Assembly (NCBI GenBank): GCA_041940305.1
Contig: JBGTSJ010000006.1
Location: 124,001 to 188,000 of the forward strand
DNA from: JBGTSJ01 sp041940305
GTDB taxonomy: Bacteria > Planctomycetota > Planctomycetia > Planctomycetales > Planctomycetaceae
Direction of reading: 5' to 3'
Length of the DNA stretch: 64,000 nucleotides
The notes under the pieces are model-generated. The model saw nothing but the letters and a program-made list of their open reading frames with translations. It was not told the origin of the DNA and searched no databases. Position numbers and translations under genes: made by a program. Below are positions 18,209 to 26,855 of this stretch, one piece after another; position 1 is the first letter of the stretch, and each line of letters starts with the position of its first letter.

Positions 18209-19506
18209 TCAGGGGATGGAATGATCAACGTGGCAACGAGCGCCTGCGGACGCCCGCTGATGCAGAGTCTGCCGCCGCAGGTCCACGACAGTCTTTCCGC
18301 AAGCTGATACTTCGCCGACGCGGCAATCCGCTCGCTGAGTGATGCATGCCAGGGCTCCGTTCGTGGTCGGTCCTGAGCCCTGCAATGGGCCGCCAATGTC
18401 AGGCGGACCCCTCGACCGGCGCCCAACCTGCAGGCGCCCGCCCTCACCCGCAGGAGCGTTTCCTGTCCGGCACTGCTCGCAATGCTGAGGAACAGGCTCA
18501 GGATTGTGATTCGCATCAGTTCGACGTCACATACGATGTCCGGGAGATCGCGGCGCAGTTTCAGGTTCAGCGTTCCATTCTTCCGCCGCATGTGCCGGCG
18601 GATGTCGGGGACGACCTCTCTGAGCAGCCGCTCCATGCTGACCCTCTCGGCCTGCGGGAGAAGAGGTCTCTCGCAGAGATCGACTCCGGTCACCAGCATG
18701 TCGCACAGCCCGATCAGGTCCGCCGTCCGGTCGCGGATGAGTCGTGCCAGTTCGACGTGGTCGGCGTCGGGAGCATGCTGTGATTCAGCCATCATGGCAT
18801 GAGTGATTTCCGTGATGACAAACAGCAGCGATCGGGCATCGTGTGCAACGTCCTCTGCGATGCTGCGCGGATTCAGCTGACTTGGCGCTTCGCAGGACTG
18901 CCTGTGATGCCCGGAGAACTGCCCGGTCTCAACAGCATGCTCGCGCGTCTCCAGTACCGCGGACGCCTGCCCCACTCCCGTCCTTGTGCGACGACCGCCC
19001 GCCTCGGCGCCGGCAGTACAGTTGAGAGCCTGATCCACGGCGAGCAGCAGAACTCGTGGATCGTACGGTTTCCTCAGTATGTAGCGGCCGCTTGCCAGCG
19101 GAGCTGCTTCGACAAGTCGCGACGGAACATGCCCCGTAATGAAGATCACGGGGATCGACCGGGTCGACTCGACGTCCAGCAGTCGGCGAACGACCTCCAA
19201 GCCGTCGATGCCCCCCAGACCAACGTCCATCGTGATCACATCCGGGTGATGTGCAACGGCGAGATCGATTGCTTCCTCGCCGCTGCCCGCACTGACGACG
19301 CGCAGCCCTGAGCGAGCAAGTCGAGATTCGATGAGGCGGCGTGCATCGTGGTCGTCTTCGACAACGAGAACGGTCTTGCCCTGTCGCGAACTGCGCACTT
19401 TGAGTGCTCCGCCCTGGCCAGGCTCTGTTACGAACGGCTGACGACGGACGTACCGCACAGCTCGGCGCTGCCAGACGCTCTGGGTAATCCGAAGCAGCTG
19501 CTGCAC
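18205..19506 (-). CDS. Receiver fused to a degenerate histidine-kinase module
   Basis: A 433-residue protein. Residues about 44-165 are a standard receiver (VLVVEDDHDARR, phospho-acceptor D94 in VITMDVGLGG, Thr in VIFITGHV, Lys in ILRKPYD). After a linker comes a DHp-like helix with an HD pair (AEDVAHDARSLLFVITEIT) and a region that aligns with the start of HATPase_c (DVELMRITILSLFLSIASSAG). There the N-box Asn residues are missing and no DNGxG or GxGxGL glycine boxes follow. It therefore probably cannot bind ATP normally and may act as a scaffold or phosphotransfer/phosphatase partner. It is first in the minus-strand signalling operon. An alternative is an undescribed ATPase variant. Confidence 0.75.
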   Translation of the reverse strand: MQQLLRITQSVWQRRAVRYVRRQPFVTEPGQGGALKVRSSRQGKTVLVVEDDHDARRLIESRLARSGLRVVSAGSGEEAIDLAVAHHPDVITMDVGLGGIDGLEVVRRLLDVESTRSIPVIFITGHVPSRLVEAAPLASGRYILRKPYDPRVLLLAVDQALNCTAGAEAGGRRTRTGVGQASAVLETREHAVETGQFSGHHRQSCEAPSQLNPRSIAEDVAHDARSLLFVITEITHAMMAESQHAPDADHVELARLIRDRTADLIGLCDMLVTGVDLCERPLLPQAERVSMERLLREVVPDIRRHMRRKNGTLNLKLRRDLPDIVCDVELMRITILSLFLSIASSAGQETLLRVRAGACRLGAGRGVRLTLAAHCRAQDRPRTEPWHASLSERIAASAKYQLAERLSWTCGGRLCISGRPQALVATLIIPSPE

Positions 19507-19749
19507 TGAAGACGTCAGCAGAGCTCAGCCGTTTTCCGGCTAACCCTACGACACCGATCAGAAGGGGGACGCGGCGCAACGGCGCAAAGCGTCAGATTGC
19601 GACTTTTTCGCATTCGACGTAATTCAGGGAATCCCTGACAGGACCACGTTGTAGCGTTTCGAGGACGCAACCTCTGCGAGTCCTGTGTTTTCGAAGTCTT
19701 GACGCCTCCGACCAGTGCGGACGGAGCGCCTCGGCACATCCCCGCGCCG

Positions 19750-20973
19750 ATGTCTGCAGAAATGAAGACTCTGATCGTCAGCGACAGTCCGATTGCCGCG
19801 ACCACGCTGCGGCGGGCGTTGGCCGTGCATGGACACGAATGCCCGCTGTCGCAGGTCATCCCCCTTCAGGCGATTGAAGACTTGCAGCACTCCGCGATCG
19901 CGAGCGCCGATCTGCTGTTGACCGTCTTGCCCAAGGAAGCCGAGCGCGCCACTGCAGTCGTGCGCATGCTTCGGACGCTGGCGACCGGACGCCTGGTCGT
20001 CATGGGACCGGCCGAAAACCCCAAGCATATTCTCGAGATCCTCCATGCCGGCGCCGACGACTATCTCGACGAGAGCGATGATCCGGTTAAGCAGCTGACG
20101 AAAGAGGTGGCCCGCTACGCAAGTTCGTTCCCGGGAGCGCGCCAAGGTGGACCGATCATCACAGTGGCCGCGGCCGCCGGAGGCGCGGGCGCCACACTCG
20201 TTGCCGCGAACCTTTCAATCCTGCTGGCGCGCGAGTCCGGCAGCTGCGGGCTCGTCGAGTGCGCAACCGGGTATGGGGATCTATCCGATATCTTCAATAT
20301 CGAACCCCGGCACACTCTCGCGGATCTGTGCCGCAATATCGATTCGCTCGATCAGAATATGCTGAGGCAGTCTCTCAGCGCGCACCCGACAGGGGTGCAG
20401 CTGATCGTCGCCCCCCGTGACCATGATGAACTGGACTGCGTGTCTCCAGCCGCGATCGAGCGCATTCTGCATACGAGCTGCACGATCCAGCCCTGGACGA
20501 TCGTCGACGCCGACGTTCATAGCCTGCGGAGAGGCGGCCTGTGCGAGTCCAGCAGCCTGTTGATCGTCGTGACACGGCTGGACCTGTCGTCGCTCTGCCG
20601 GACGCGCCGCCTGCTGGACGAAGTCTCCGGCCGCGGAGTCGAAGGGCGTCGGATCCTGCTGGTGGCGAACCGCTGCGGAAATCGCTCCGAGATTCCGCGC
20701 AGCAAGGTGCCGCGCGTCCTGGGAATTGACCTGGAGGCCTGGCTGCCCGAGGACGCCCAGGCGGCGATCGTGGCCGTCAACTGCGGAAACCCTGTGGTGC
20801 TCGAATGGCCCCGGTCCTCGCTGGGCCGCCATTTGACCAGGCTTGCCGAAAGTGTTCGCCAGCGGTTTCCCGGCATCGGATTACAACACCGCGCCGATGC
20901 CAACGAGGCCGCGAACTCGACGCACACAGACGTTCCGGCGGTGATACGACGTGCAGCAGGTGTCTTCTTCTGA
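19750..20973 (+). CDS. cpaE: CpaE/TadZ-like pilus assembly ATPase (ParA/MinD fold)
   Basis: A 407-residue protein from ATG 19750. The frame opens at TTG 19699 and ATG 19762 is also possible; no start has a clear ribosome binding site. The N-terminal 120 residues are an atypical receiver-like domain (MKTLIVSDSPIAATTLRRAL ... HAGADDYLDESD). The following MinD-type ATPase domain begins ITVAAAAGGAGATLVAANLSILLA, so the deviant Walker A lacks the usual signature Lys pair. Later strands include IVDADVHSLRRGG and ILLVANRCGNRSE. TadZ/CpaE proteins place the Tad pilus machine at the cell pole. It is the first gene of the tad run. Confidence 0.83.
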   Translation: MSAEMKTLIVSDSPIAATTLRRALAVHGHECPLSQVIPLQAIEDLQHSAIASADLLLTVLPKEAERATAVVRMLRTLATGRLVVMGPAENPKHILEILHAGADDYLDESDDPVKQLTKEVARYASSFPGARQGGPIITVAAAAGGAGATLVAANLSILLARESGSCGLVECATGYGDLSDIFNIEPRHTLADLCRNIDSLDQNMLRQSLSAHPTGVQLIVAPRDHDELDCVSPAAIERILHTSCTIQPWTIVDADVHSLRRGGLCESSSLLIVVTRLDLSSLCRTRRLLDEVSGRGVEGRRILLVANRCGNRSEIPRSKVPRVLGIDLEAWLPEDAQAAIVAVNCGNPVVLEWPRSSLGRHLTRLAESVRQRFPGIGLQHRADANEAANSTHTDVPAVIRRAAGVFF

Positions 20974-21026
20974 AGGAAAACGTCGTGCTGACGCAGGCTA
21001 CTGTCAATTGAAGGATTCGTGGGCCC

Positions 21027-22448
21027 ATGCATGTTTCGGACGCTTCCGGCAGTCTCCCCGGCAATTCGACGCGACGCGAATCGCGCGAGTCAAGGTTTCT
21101 GCGCCTCAAGCAGGAGATCCACAAGCACCTCATCAGTGCGATGGATCTCTCGTCAGTCGGAGGACTGAACGACTATGAATTGCGACGCGAACTGCGGCGC
21201 GGCATCGAGGACCTGTGCCGCATCCGGGCGGATCTCATCAGTGAGGCGGAGCGGGACCGCCTCGTCAATGAGATTATCGACGAGACCCTGGGGCTCGGTC
21301 CGATCGAGCCGCTGCTCCGCGATCCGACGATCTCAGACATTCTCATCAACGGGCCGCATACCGTCTACGTGGAGCGACGGGGGCAGCTGGAAGAGACCAG
21401 CGTCAAATTCCACGACGAGCAGCACCTCGTGGAGATCGTCCAGCGCATCGCCAGCAAGGTGGGGCGGCGGCTGGATGAATCCAGCCCGATCGTCGATGCC
21501 CGGCTGTCCGACGGCAGCCGCGTGAACGCGATCATCCGGCCGCTCGCCATCGACGGCGCTTTGGTGTCGATCCGACGCTTCGGATCAAAGGCGCTGGATG
21601 CGGCGGATCTTGTCTCGCGGGGATCGCTGTCCGGCGAGATGCTCGAGTTTCTCGCAGCATGCGTCAAGGCGCGGATGAACATCATGGTGTCGGGCGGGAC
21701 CGGAAGCGGGAAATCGACGCTGCTGAACGCCCTTTCGGCGTTCATTTCACCCCGGGAGCGCGTGGCCACCATCGAGGACGCGGCGGAGCTCCGGCTGCAG
21801 CAACGGCATGTCGCCCGGCTCGAAACGCGGCCGCCAAACCTGGAGGGCAAGGGCGAAGTGACCGCGCGGGACCTCGTCAAAAACGCCCTGCGAATGCGGC
21901 CGGACCGGATCATCCTGGGCGAGTGCCGCGGCGAAGAGGCGTTCGACATGCTGCAGTCGATGACCACCGGCCATGACGGCAGCCTCACCACCATTCACGC
22001 CAACGGAACTCGTCACGCGCTCCGCCGGCTCGAAATGCTCGTGGGCATGGCGGGCTACGATCTGCCGGTGTGGTTCATCCGCGAACTGATTGGATCGGCG
22101 ATTCACATTCTTGTGCATTGCGCCCGCCTGCCGGGCGGCCAGCGGCGAGTCGTGGCCGTATCGGAAGTCGCGGGCGTCGTCGGAGACGTGATCAACATGC
22201 ATGACGTGTTCATCTTTGAGCAGACAGGCATGGATGCCGAGCGGGGAGCCCAGGGGCACTATATGACGACTGGTATCCGCCCCATCTGCCTGGAAGCACT
22301 CAGAGCGCAGGGGATCGACCTTGCTCCGAGCTTCTTTGAACAGCGCCGGCTCGAGATCGACCGGTTCAGGATGCTGGGATCATCACCCCGCAGCACCCGA
22401 TCGACCGGCAGTGACAGCGCCGGTCACCGAGTCGCAGCATCCCGATGA
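21027..22448 (+). CDS. cpaF: Tad/Flp pilus assembly ATPase CpaF (TadA)
   Basis: A 473-residue secretion ATPase of the GspE/VirB11 superfamily, CpaF subgroup. The N-terminal helical part contains LGLGPIEPLLRDPTISDILINGP, the CpaF hallmark. Walker A is GGTGSGKSTLL. The Asp box is around TIEDAAELRL, Walker B is RIILGECRGEEAFDMLQ, and the His box is TTGHDGSLTTIHAN. It powers extension, and in Tad systems also retraction, of the Flp pilus at the inner membrane. The tail (about residues 440-473) is Ser/Arg-rich and not conserved. AAGGA lies about 11 bases before ATG 21027. Confidence 0.95.
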   Translation: MHVSDASGSLPGNSTRRESRESRFLRLKQEIHKHLISAMDLSSVGGLNDYELRRELRRGIEDLCRIRADLISEAERDRLVNEIIDETLGLGPIEPLLRDPTISDILINGPHTVYVERRGQLEETSVKFHDEQHLVEIVQRIASKVGRRLDESSPIVDARLSDGSRVNAIIRPLAIDGALVSIRRFGSKALDAADLVSRGSLSGEMLEFLAACVKARMNIMVSGGTGSGKSTLLNALSAFISPRERVATIEDAAELRLQQRHVARLETRPPNLEGKGEVTARDLVKNALRMRPDRIILGECRGEEAFDMLQSMTTGHDGSLTTIHANGTRHALRRLEMLVGMAGYDLPVWFIRELIGSAIHILVHCARLPGGQRRVVAVSEVAGVVGDVINMHDVFIFEQTGMDAERGAQGHYMTTGIRPICLEALRAQGIDLAPSFFEQRRLEIDRFRMLGSSPRSTRSTGSDSAGHRVAASR

Positions 22449-22472
22449 CAACGCAGGATTCCGAGGCAGGCC

Positions 22473-23402
22473 ATGAACAGCGGCTGGATGATCACCTGCA
22501 GCGCGGCGGCCGCCTGGACAGCGACGTGCCTCCTCCTGGCCGAATTGTTGTTCGGGCGGGAGGGGCGGATTCAGCGCCGCATCGCGGCCGCGACGCGACG
22601 CGGAGAAGCGGCCCCCGCCGCGCAGGCCTTGTTTCGCACCTGGTCGGTGTCCGGCGACGCAAACGGCGTACGCGAGCGCGTGCGGCGATTCGTTGAACAG
22701 TCCGGATTGGCGGTCGCGCCTCAGCAGTTGATCGCTATGACCGCCGCGCTGGCGGGAGTGTGCGGAGCGGCCGGCGCCGTCTTTGCTCCGGCTCCGGCCT
22801 GGGGCTTGGTCACTCTCACAGCAGGACTACTGGGACCGTTCCTGTACGTCTGGCATCGGCGTCGCCAGAGAACAGAGCGGATTCGTCGCCAGCTGCCGGA
22901 AGCGTTCGACGCCATGAGCCGCGCGGTGCAGGCGGGGCAGACGCTGCAGAGCGCGCTGCAGATTGCCGCCGCGGACTGCCGACCGCCGCTTTCCACCGAG
23001 TTCCGCCGCTGCAGCGACCAGCAGAACCTTGGCCTTTCGCAGGAGGCAACACTGCGGGACCTCGCCGAACGGGTCCCCATCGTCGAGTTGCGCATCTTCA
23101 TTATCGTGCTGCTCGTCCAGCGGCAATGCGGCGGCAGCCCGGTCGAAGTTCTCAACAACATGTCGGAGCTGGTGCGGAAGCGAATGCGCCTGACTCAACG
23201 GGTCCGTGCACTGACGGGGGAAGGGCGGCTGCAGGCGTTCGTCCTTACCATTCTGCCGGTCGCGGCTTTTGCCTGGCTGTTGCTGACGCGACGCGAGTAC
23301 ATCCAGTCGCTCCTCGACCGGCCGCAGCTGTTGGCGGCCGTGGTGGCGATGCAACTGGCGGGCGCTGTCTGGATCCACAGAACTGTCCGCATCGACTACT
23401 GA
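22473..23402 (+). CDS. tadB: Tad pilus inner-membrane platform protein TadB
   Basis: A 309-residue type II secretion F-domain protein. An N-terminal membrane segment (residues 5-25) is followed by a cytoplasmic part, two TM segments around residues 85-130, the T2SSF domain (LPEAFDAMSRAVQAGQTLQSALQIA ... GLSQEATLRDLAERVP) and C-terminal TM helices (RLQAFVLTILPVAAFAWLLL, ALLAAVVAMQLAGAVW-like). It forms the membrane platform with TadC that CpaF drives. It starts 24 bases after cpaF behind AGGCAGG, so it is in the same operon. Confidence 0.9.
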   Translation: MNSGWMITCSAAAAWTATCLLLAELLFGREGRIQRRIAAATRRGEAAPAAQALFRTWSVSGDANGVRERVRRFVEQSGLAVAPQQLIAMTAALAGVCGAAGAVFAPAPAWGLVTLTAGLLGPFLYVWHRRRQRTERIRRQLPEAFDAMSRAVQAGQTLQSALQIAAADCRPPLSTEFRRCSDQQNLGLSQEATLRDLAERVPIVELRIFIIVLLVQRQCGGSPVEVLNNMSELVRKRMRLTQRVRALTGEGRLQAFVLTILPVAAFAWLLLTRREYIQSLLDRPQLLAAVVAMQLAGAVWIHRTVRIDY

Positions 23403-23414
23403 GTTTGCAGGGCA

Positions 23415-24377
23415 ATGGTAATGTCCACCGCAGTTCCGACTTCCTGGATGATGCTCGCCGGCGGCCTGTTCGGGCTGCTCGCGATTGCAGTGTACCTGGT
23501 GTGGCAGCGTGATCCGCGTGTCGACAGGCGTCTGGAACGCGCTGCGAGTTCGTCTCGCGAATCGTCGTCGCTACCGAATTCAACCCAACCCTGGATCATG
23601 AGGATCTGCGGCCGGATCGCCGGCCTGTTTCTGCCGCGCAGCGACGAAGGGCGATCGGAGTTGCGCCAGTTGCTGATTCACGCAGGCTATTCCTCCGTCT
23701 CCGCGCCGACGATCTTCGTGCTGGCCCAGTTGCTTCTGGCCCTCGTTGTCGGCGTCGCCGGGTTCATGATCGGCCATGCCAGGCACGGCGGGGGCGTCGA
23801 ATTCGCCATGATCACGACCGTCTCGGGATGTGTGGGATATCTTCTGCCGCGGCTCTGGTTGCGGCGGCGAAAGGCACGGCGAATCCGAGTCCTGAATCGC
23901 TCGCTTCCGGACTTTCTGGACCTGCTGGTAGCGTGCGTGGAAGCCGGATTGAGCCTGGAGGGTGCGCTGCAGCGCGTCTCGCTGGAGCTGGGATTCGCGC
24001 ACCCGTTGCTGGGACAGGAGATCGCGCGCGTCCAGGCTGAGATTGAGCTCGGGGCCACTCCAGACCGGGCGCTGCAGAGTTGCGCGGAGCGGACGGAGTC
24101 GGAAGTCGTCCGTTCGCTGTCGAGGATCTGCCAGCAGTCACGGAGGTTCGGCGTCAAGGTTTCATCCGCCCTTCGAGTTCACGCCGACGTTCTGCGCAAC
24201 GAGCGCGAACTGGCGGCAGAAGAAGCGGCGCAGAAGGCCGCCGTCAAGATTCTGTTTCCGACTCTGCTGTTCCTGTTCCCGGCGATCTTCGTCGTACTTG
24301 CAGGCCCGGCGGCAATTCAGATCTCTGAGAACTTCTCCGGAAAAGAAGCTCAGGAAAGCCAGGAGAGTCGGCAATGA
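23415..24377 (+). CDS. tadC: Tad pilus inner-membrane platform protein TadC
   Basis: A 320-residue second T2SSF platform protein. There is an N-terminal TM (MMLAGGLFGLLAIAVYLV) and a TM pair in the middle (IFVLAQLLLALVVGVAGFMIG; FAMITTVSGCVGYLLPRLWL). The F-domain carries LPDFLDLLVACVEAGLSLEGALQRV, the signature of TadC, and a C-terminal TM ends in LFPTLLFLFPAIFVVLAGPA. ATG 23415 and ATG 23421 are both usable; the latter is better spaced from CAGGG. Its last four bases overlap the next gene (ATGA). Confidence 0.9.
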   Translation: MVMSTAVPTSWMMLAGGLFGLLAIAVYLVWQRDPRVDRRLERAASSSRESSSLPNSTQPWIMRICGRIAGLFLPRSDEGRSELRQLLIHAGYSSVSAPTIFVLAQLLLALVVGVAGFMIGHARHGGGVEFAMITTVSGCVGYLLPRLWLRRRKARRIRVLNRSLPDFLDLLVACVEAGLSLEGALQRVSLELGFAHPLLGQEIARVQAEIELGATPDRALQSCAERTESEVVRSLSRICQQSRRFGVKVSSALRVHADVLRNERELAAEEAAQKAAVKILFPTLLFLFPAIFVVLAGPAAIQISENFSGKEAQESQESRQ

Positions 24378-24847
24378 AACCTGCCTGCAGCCTCAACGCG
24401 AACGCGCCCCCTGGCGGAGTGGACGGTCGGCGGCGGGTCTCGCTGCTCCGCGGTGGGGCCGCGGCAGCCGAGGCGGCGCTCGTCCTTCCGGTATTGGGGC
24501 TGATCGCACTCGGTTGTGCCGATCTGGGCCGTGTGATCCATGTCCAGATCGGAATCACGAATGCCGCCCGCGTCGGCGCTGAGTTCGGGGCGACTCACCG
24601 GTTTACGCCGGATGGCCGTGCTGCATGGGAGACGCGCGTCCGGGACGCGGCGACCGAGGAGGCCGTCAATCTCGACGGTCTGGCGGCGGACGGTCTGATG
24701 ATCGACGTGGAGACGGAGGACGAGGGTGACGGCGATCTCCGGGTCCGCGTCTCGGCGACCGCGTCCCTGAATCTGGTGGTGCCCTGGCCGGGCTTGCCCG
24801 AATCGCTGGTTCTGCGGCATACCGTCGCGATGCGCCAGTATCAGTAA
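24374..24847 (+). CDS. tadE: TadE-like minor pseudopilin
   Basis: A 157-residue protein. A basic/Pro-rich leader precedes RGGAAAAEAALVLPVLGLIALGCADLGRVIHVQIGITNAARVGAEF, described here in pieces: the AAAEAALVLPVL segment is the TadE hydrophobic helix with the conserved Glu, and ITNAARVGAEFGA is its usual continuation. The rest is an all-beta periplasmic domain with an acidic patch (VETEDEGDGDL). TadE/F proteins are processed pseudopilins that help initiate Flp pilus assembly. The ATGA overlap with tadC implies coupled translation. Confidence 0.85.
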   Translation: MKPACSLNANAPPGGVDGRRRVSLLRGGAAAAEAALVLPVLGLIALGCADLGRVIHVQIGITNAARVGAEFGATHRFTPDGRAAWETRVRDAATEEAVNLDGLAADGLMIDVETEDEGDGDLRVRVSATASLNLVVPWPGLPESLVLRHTVAMRQYQ

Positions 24848-24865
24848 TCAGCAGGAGCAGGAACG

Positions 24866-25324
24866 ATGCAAGCGAGGGCGAAAGGGCGTCATTCGAGACG
24901 CCGCGGAGCGGTTGCCGTCGAGGGGGCCATCATGCTCGCGGTATTCCTGTCCGCACTGTTTGCGATGTTCGATCTGGGACTGGCCGTCCTCCGCTACAAC
25001 ACTTTATCAGAGTGTTCGCGACGCGCGGCGCGGGTGGCCATCGTCCGAGGCGAGAAAGCACCGGAGACCGCCAGACTCGGGCATGAAACTTGGATGGGGA
25101 CGGCGGCCGATGCACACAGCCTGCCCGACCACGTACGACCGCTGCTTGTCAGCATGTCCCCCGAGGACGTGCAGTTCTCGGCGCAGTGGCCGGATGGAGG
25201 AAACCAGATCGGTCAGCGAGTGCGGATCGAATTGGCGTATCGGCACGAGCCGCTGCTCCCTCAGTTGTTCGGCACGTCTGGCTGGGAGCTCCGCGCGTCG
25301 TCGACGATGCGGATCGTTCACTGA
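24866..25324 (+). CDS. Second TadE/TadF-like pseudopilin
   Basis: A 152-residue protein with RRRGAVAVEGAIMLAVFLSALFAMFDLGLAVLRYN as its N-terminal signature, given here only to its core: basic stop, then GAVAVEGAIMLAVFLSALF with the Glu of the prepilin-like helix. The periplasmic domain includes LSECSRRAARVAIVRG and WPDGGNQIGQRVRIELAY. Paired TadE-like genes are normal in tad loci. A strong GGAGCAGGA ribosome binding site precedes ATG 24866. Confidence 0.83.
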   Translation: MQARAKGRHSRRRGAVAVEGAIMLAVFLSALFAMFDLGLAVLRYNTLSECSRRAARVAIVRGEKAPETARLGHETWMGTAADAHSLPDHVRPLLVSMSPEDVQFSAQWPDGGNQIGQRVRIELAYRHEPLLPQLFGTSGWELRASSTMRIVH

Positions 25325-25350
25325 CTGTTACGCCGGCGAGATTGACTCCC

Positions 25351-26850
25351 ATGAACTCTCCACGAAGTGCGTGCTGCAGGCTCGGGAAGCGGGGCGTCTC
25401 CGTGGGGGGGCGCTCCGGCAAGATTCTCGTGCTGTTTGCCGTCGTGCTGCCGACGCTGCTGGCAATCGCCTCCCTGGTGCTCGACTCGGGACTGATGATG
25501 CTGGACTCGCGACGGATGCAGCATGTGGCGGATTCAGCCGCCACAGCGGCCGCGCTCGAACTCGTTGACGGGGGCGACCTCGAATCCGCAGCAATCTCGT
25601 ATGTGCACGACTTCAACGAACTGCCGGATACGCAGGTTGAGGTCTTTTATCCTCCCTTGCGCGGCTCATACGTGGGCCTGAATGATTACGTCGAAGTCAC
25701 GCTCCGCCGAGACCATGTGGTCCACTTTCCTCGAATGTCGGGTGACCTGGACGAACCGCTGATCGAAACGCGCGCTGTGGCGGGGCGGGAACCGTCAACG
25801 GGCGGCGCCGCAGTCGTCCTGCTCGACCCCGATCCTGCGGCGATTACCCTGGCGCCATTGCCGATCAGTCTGCCGTCGGTCACTCCGCTGCTGGGAGGAC
25901 TGGAGGTGCTGGGGCTGGGCCGCCTGCGCGTCCATGGCGCGATTCACGTGAACAACACCTGGGGAGGACGGGACGAAAACGGAGAGCAGGTCGGCTCGGC
26001 CAGCCTCCTGCGCCACGCATGCTCGTGCACGCCGTTGCTGCCCTTAACGCGCGTCCTCGCGACCGACGTTCGAGTCGTCGGAGGAGTTGATGATCCAGAT
26101 CACTACGGTCCGCTCCAACCCGGCGCCCTGGCGCCGCTGCGGGCGAATCGCCGGGCGGTTCCCGATCCGTATGCTTCCCTGCCGCCGCCGACCACGGCGA
26201 ACGATTCTCTGAATGTGATCCCGACCGAGCACGGCGGCGTCACAATCGTGAATCTGCCCCCGCTGCAGCCACCCGTTGTACTCCGCCCCGGTGTGTATGA
26301 CTGGATCGAAATCGTCTCAGGACGAGTGATCTTTGAGCCCGGGATCTACGTCATTCGCGGAGTTCATCCAATCACGCAAATCGGACTCAGCATTCTGACG
26401 GGAACGATCCGGGCGGAGGGCGTGATGTTCTATCTGACCAACTCGGCGTCCTACTCCGTGGCCAGTGGGCTGCCCGACCAGTTAGACGGAGAGACACCCC
26501 CTGCCTCGCCGGGAGGGCTGACGCTGCTGCCCAGCGCCATCATCGATGCCGGGCTGCTGGACAGCCGGTTTTCGCCGCTCGACTCGCCGGGGAGCCCGTT
26601 CGACGGGCTCCTGATCTATCAGCGCCGCCAGGATCGGCGGCCGATCCTGATCGTACAGCAGGCCCTCTTGGGCAACTCGCAATTCGCCGGAAATATCTAT
26701 GCGAAGTGGTCGCACGTGATCCTGGCGGCGAATGGCACTTATCGTTCGGCAATCGTTGCAGGCAGCCTTCGGGTGGCGACCGTTCTCGATTCGACGATCG
26801 AACCGATCGAGCTGCTTCCACCGGCGTATGACGTCTATCTCGTGGAGTAA
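25351..26850 (+). CDS. TadG-like pilus assembly protein (Flp N-terminal TadG domain)
   Basis: A 499-residue protein from ATG 25351. The frame is open upstream, overlapping the preceding gene, but this start gives the typical TadG layout. Basic residues (GRSGKIL) precede a TM helix (VLFAVVLPTLLAIASLVLDSGLMML), then DSRRMQHVADSAATAAALELV, the conserved TadG N-terminal domain. The large C-terminal part (residues about 150-499) is beta-rich, with repeated Pro/Leu/Gly-rich strands (VYDWIEIVSGRVIFEPGIYVI; GLTLLPSAIIDAGLLDS) reminiscent of a beta-helix. It is probably exposed on the periplasmic side and is the last gene of the tad run. Confidence 0.83.
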   Translation: MNSPRSACCRLGKRGVSVGGRSGKILVLFAVVLPTLLAIASLVLDSGLMMLDSRRMQHVADSAATAAALELVDGGDLESAAISYVHDFNELPDTQVEVFYPPLRGSYVGLNDYVEVTLRRDHVVHFPRMSGDLDEPLIETRAVAGREPSTGGAAVVLLDPDPAAITLAPLPISLPSVTPLLGGLEVLGLGRLRVHGAIHVNNTWGGRDENGEQVGSASLLRHACSCTPLLPLTRVLATDVRVVGGVDDPDHYGPLQPGALAPLRANRRAVPDPYASLPPPTTANDSLNVIPTEHGGVTIVNLPPLQPPVVLRPGVYDWIEIVSGRVIFEPGIYVIRGVHPITQIGLSILTGTIRAEGVMFYLTNSASYSVASGLPDQLDGETPPASPGGLTLLPSAIIDAGLLDSRFSPLDSPGSPFDGLLIYQRRQDRRPILIVQQALLGNSQFAGNIYAKWSHVILAANGTYRSAIVAGSLRVATVLDSTIEPIELLPPAYDVYLVE

Positions 26851-26855
26851 CCCAC

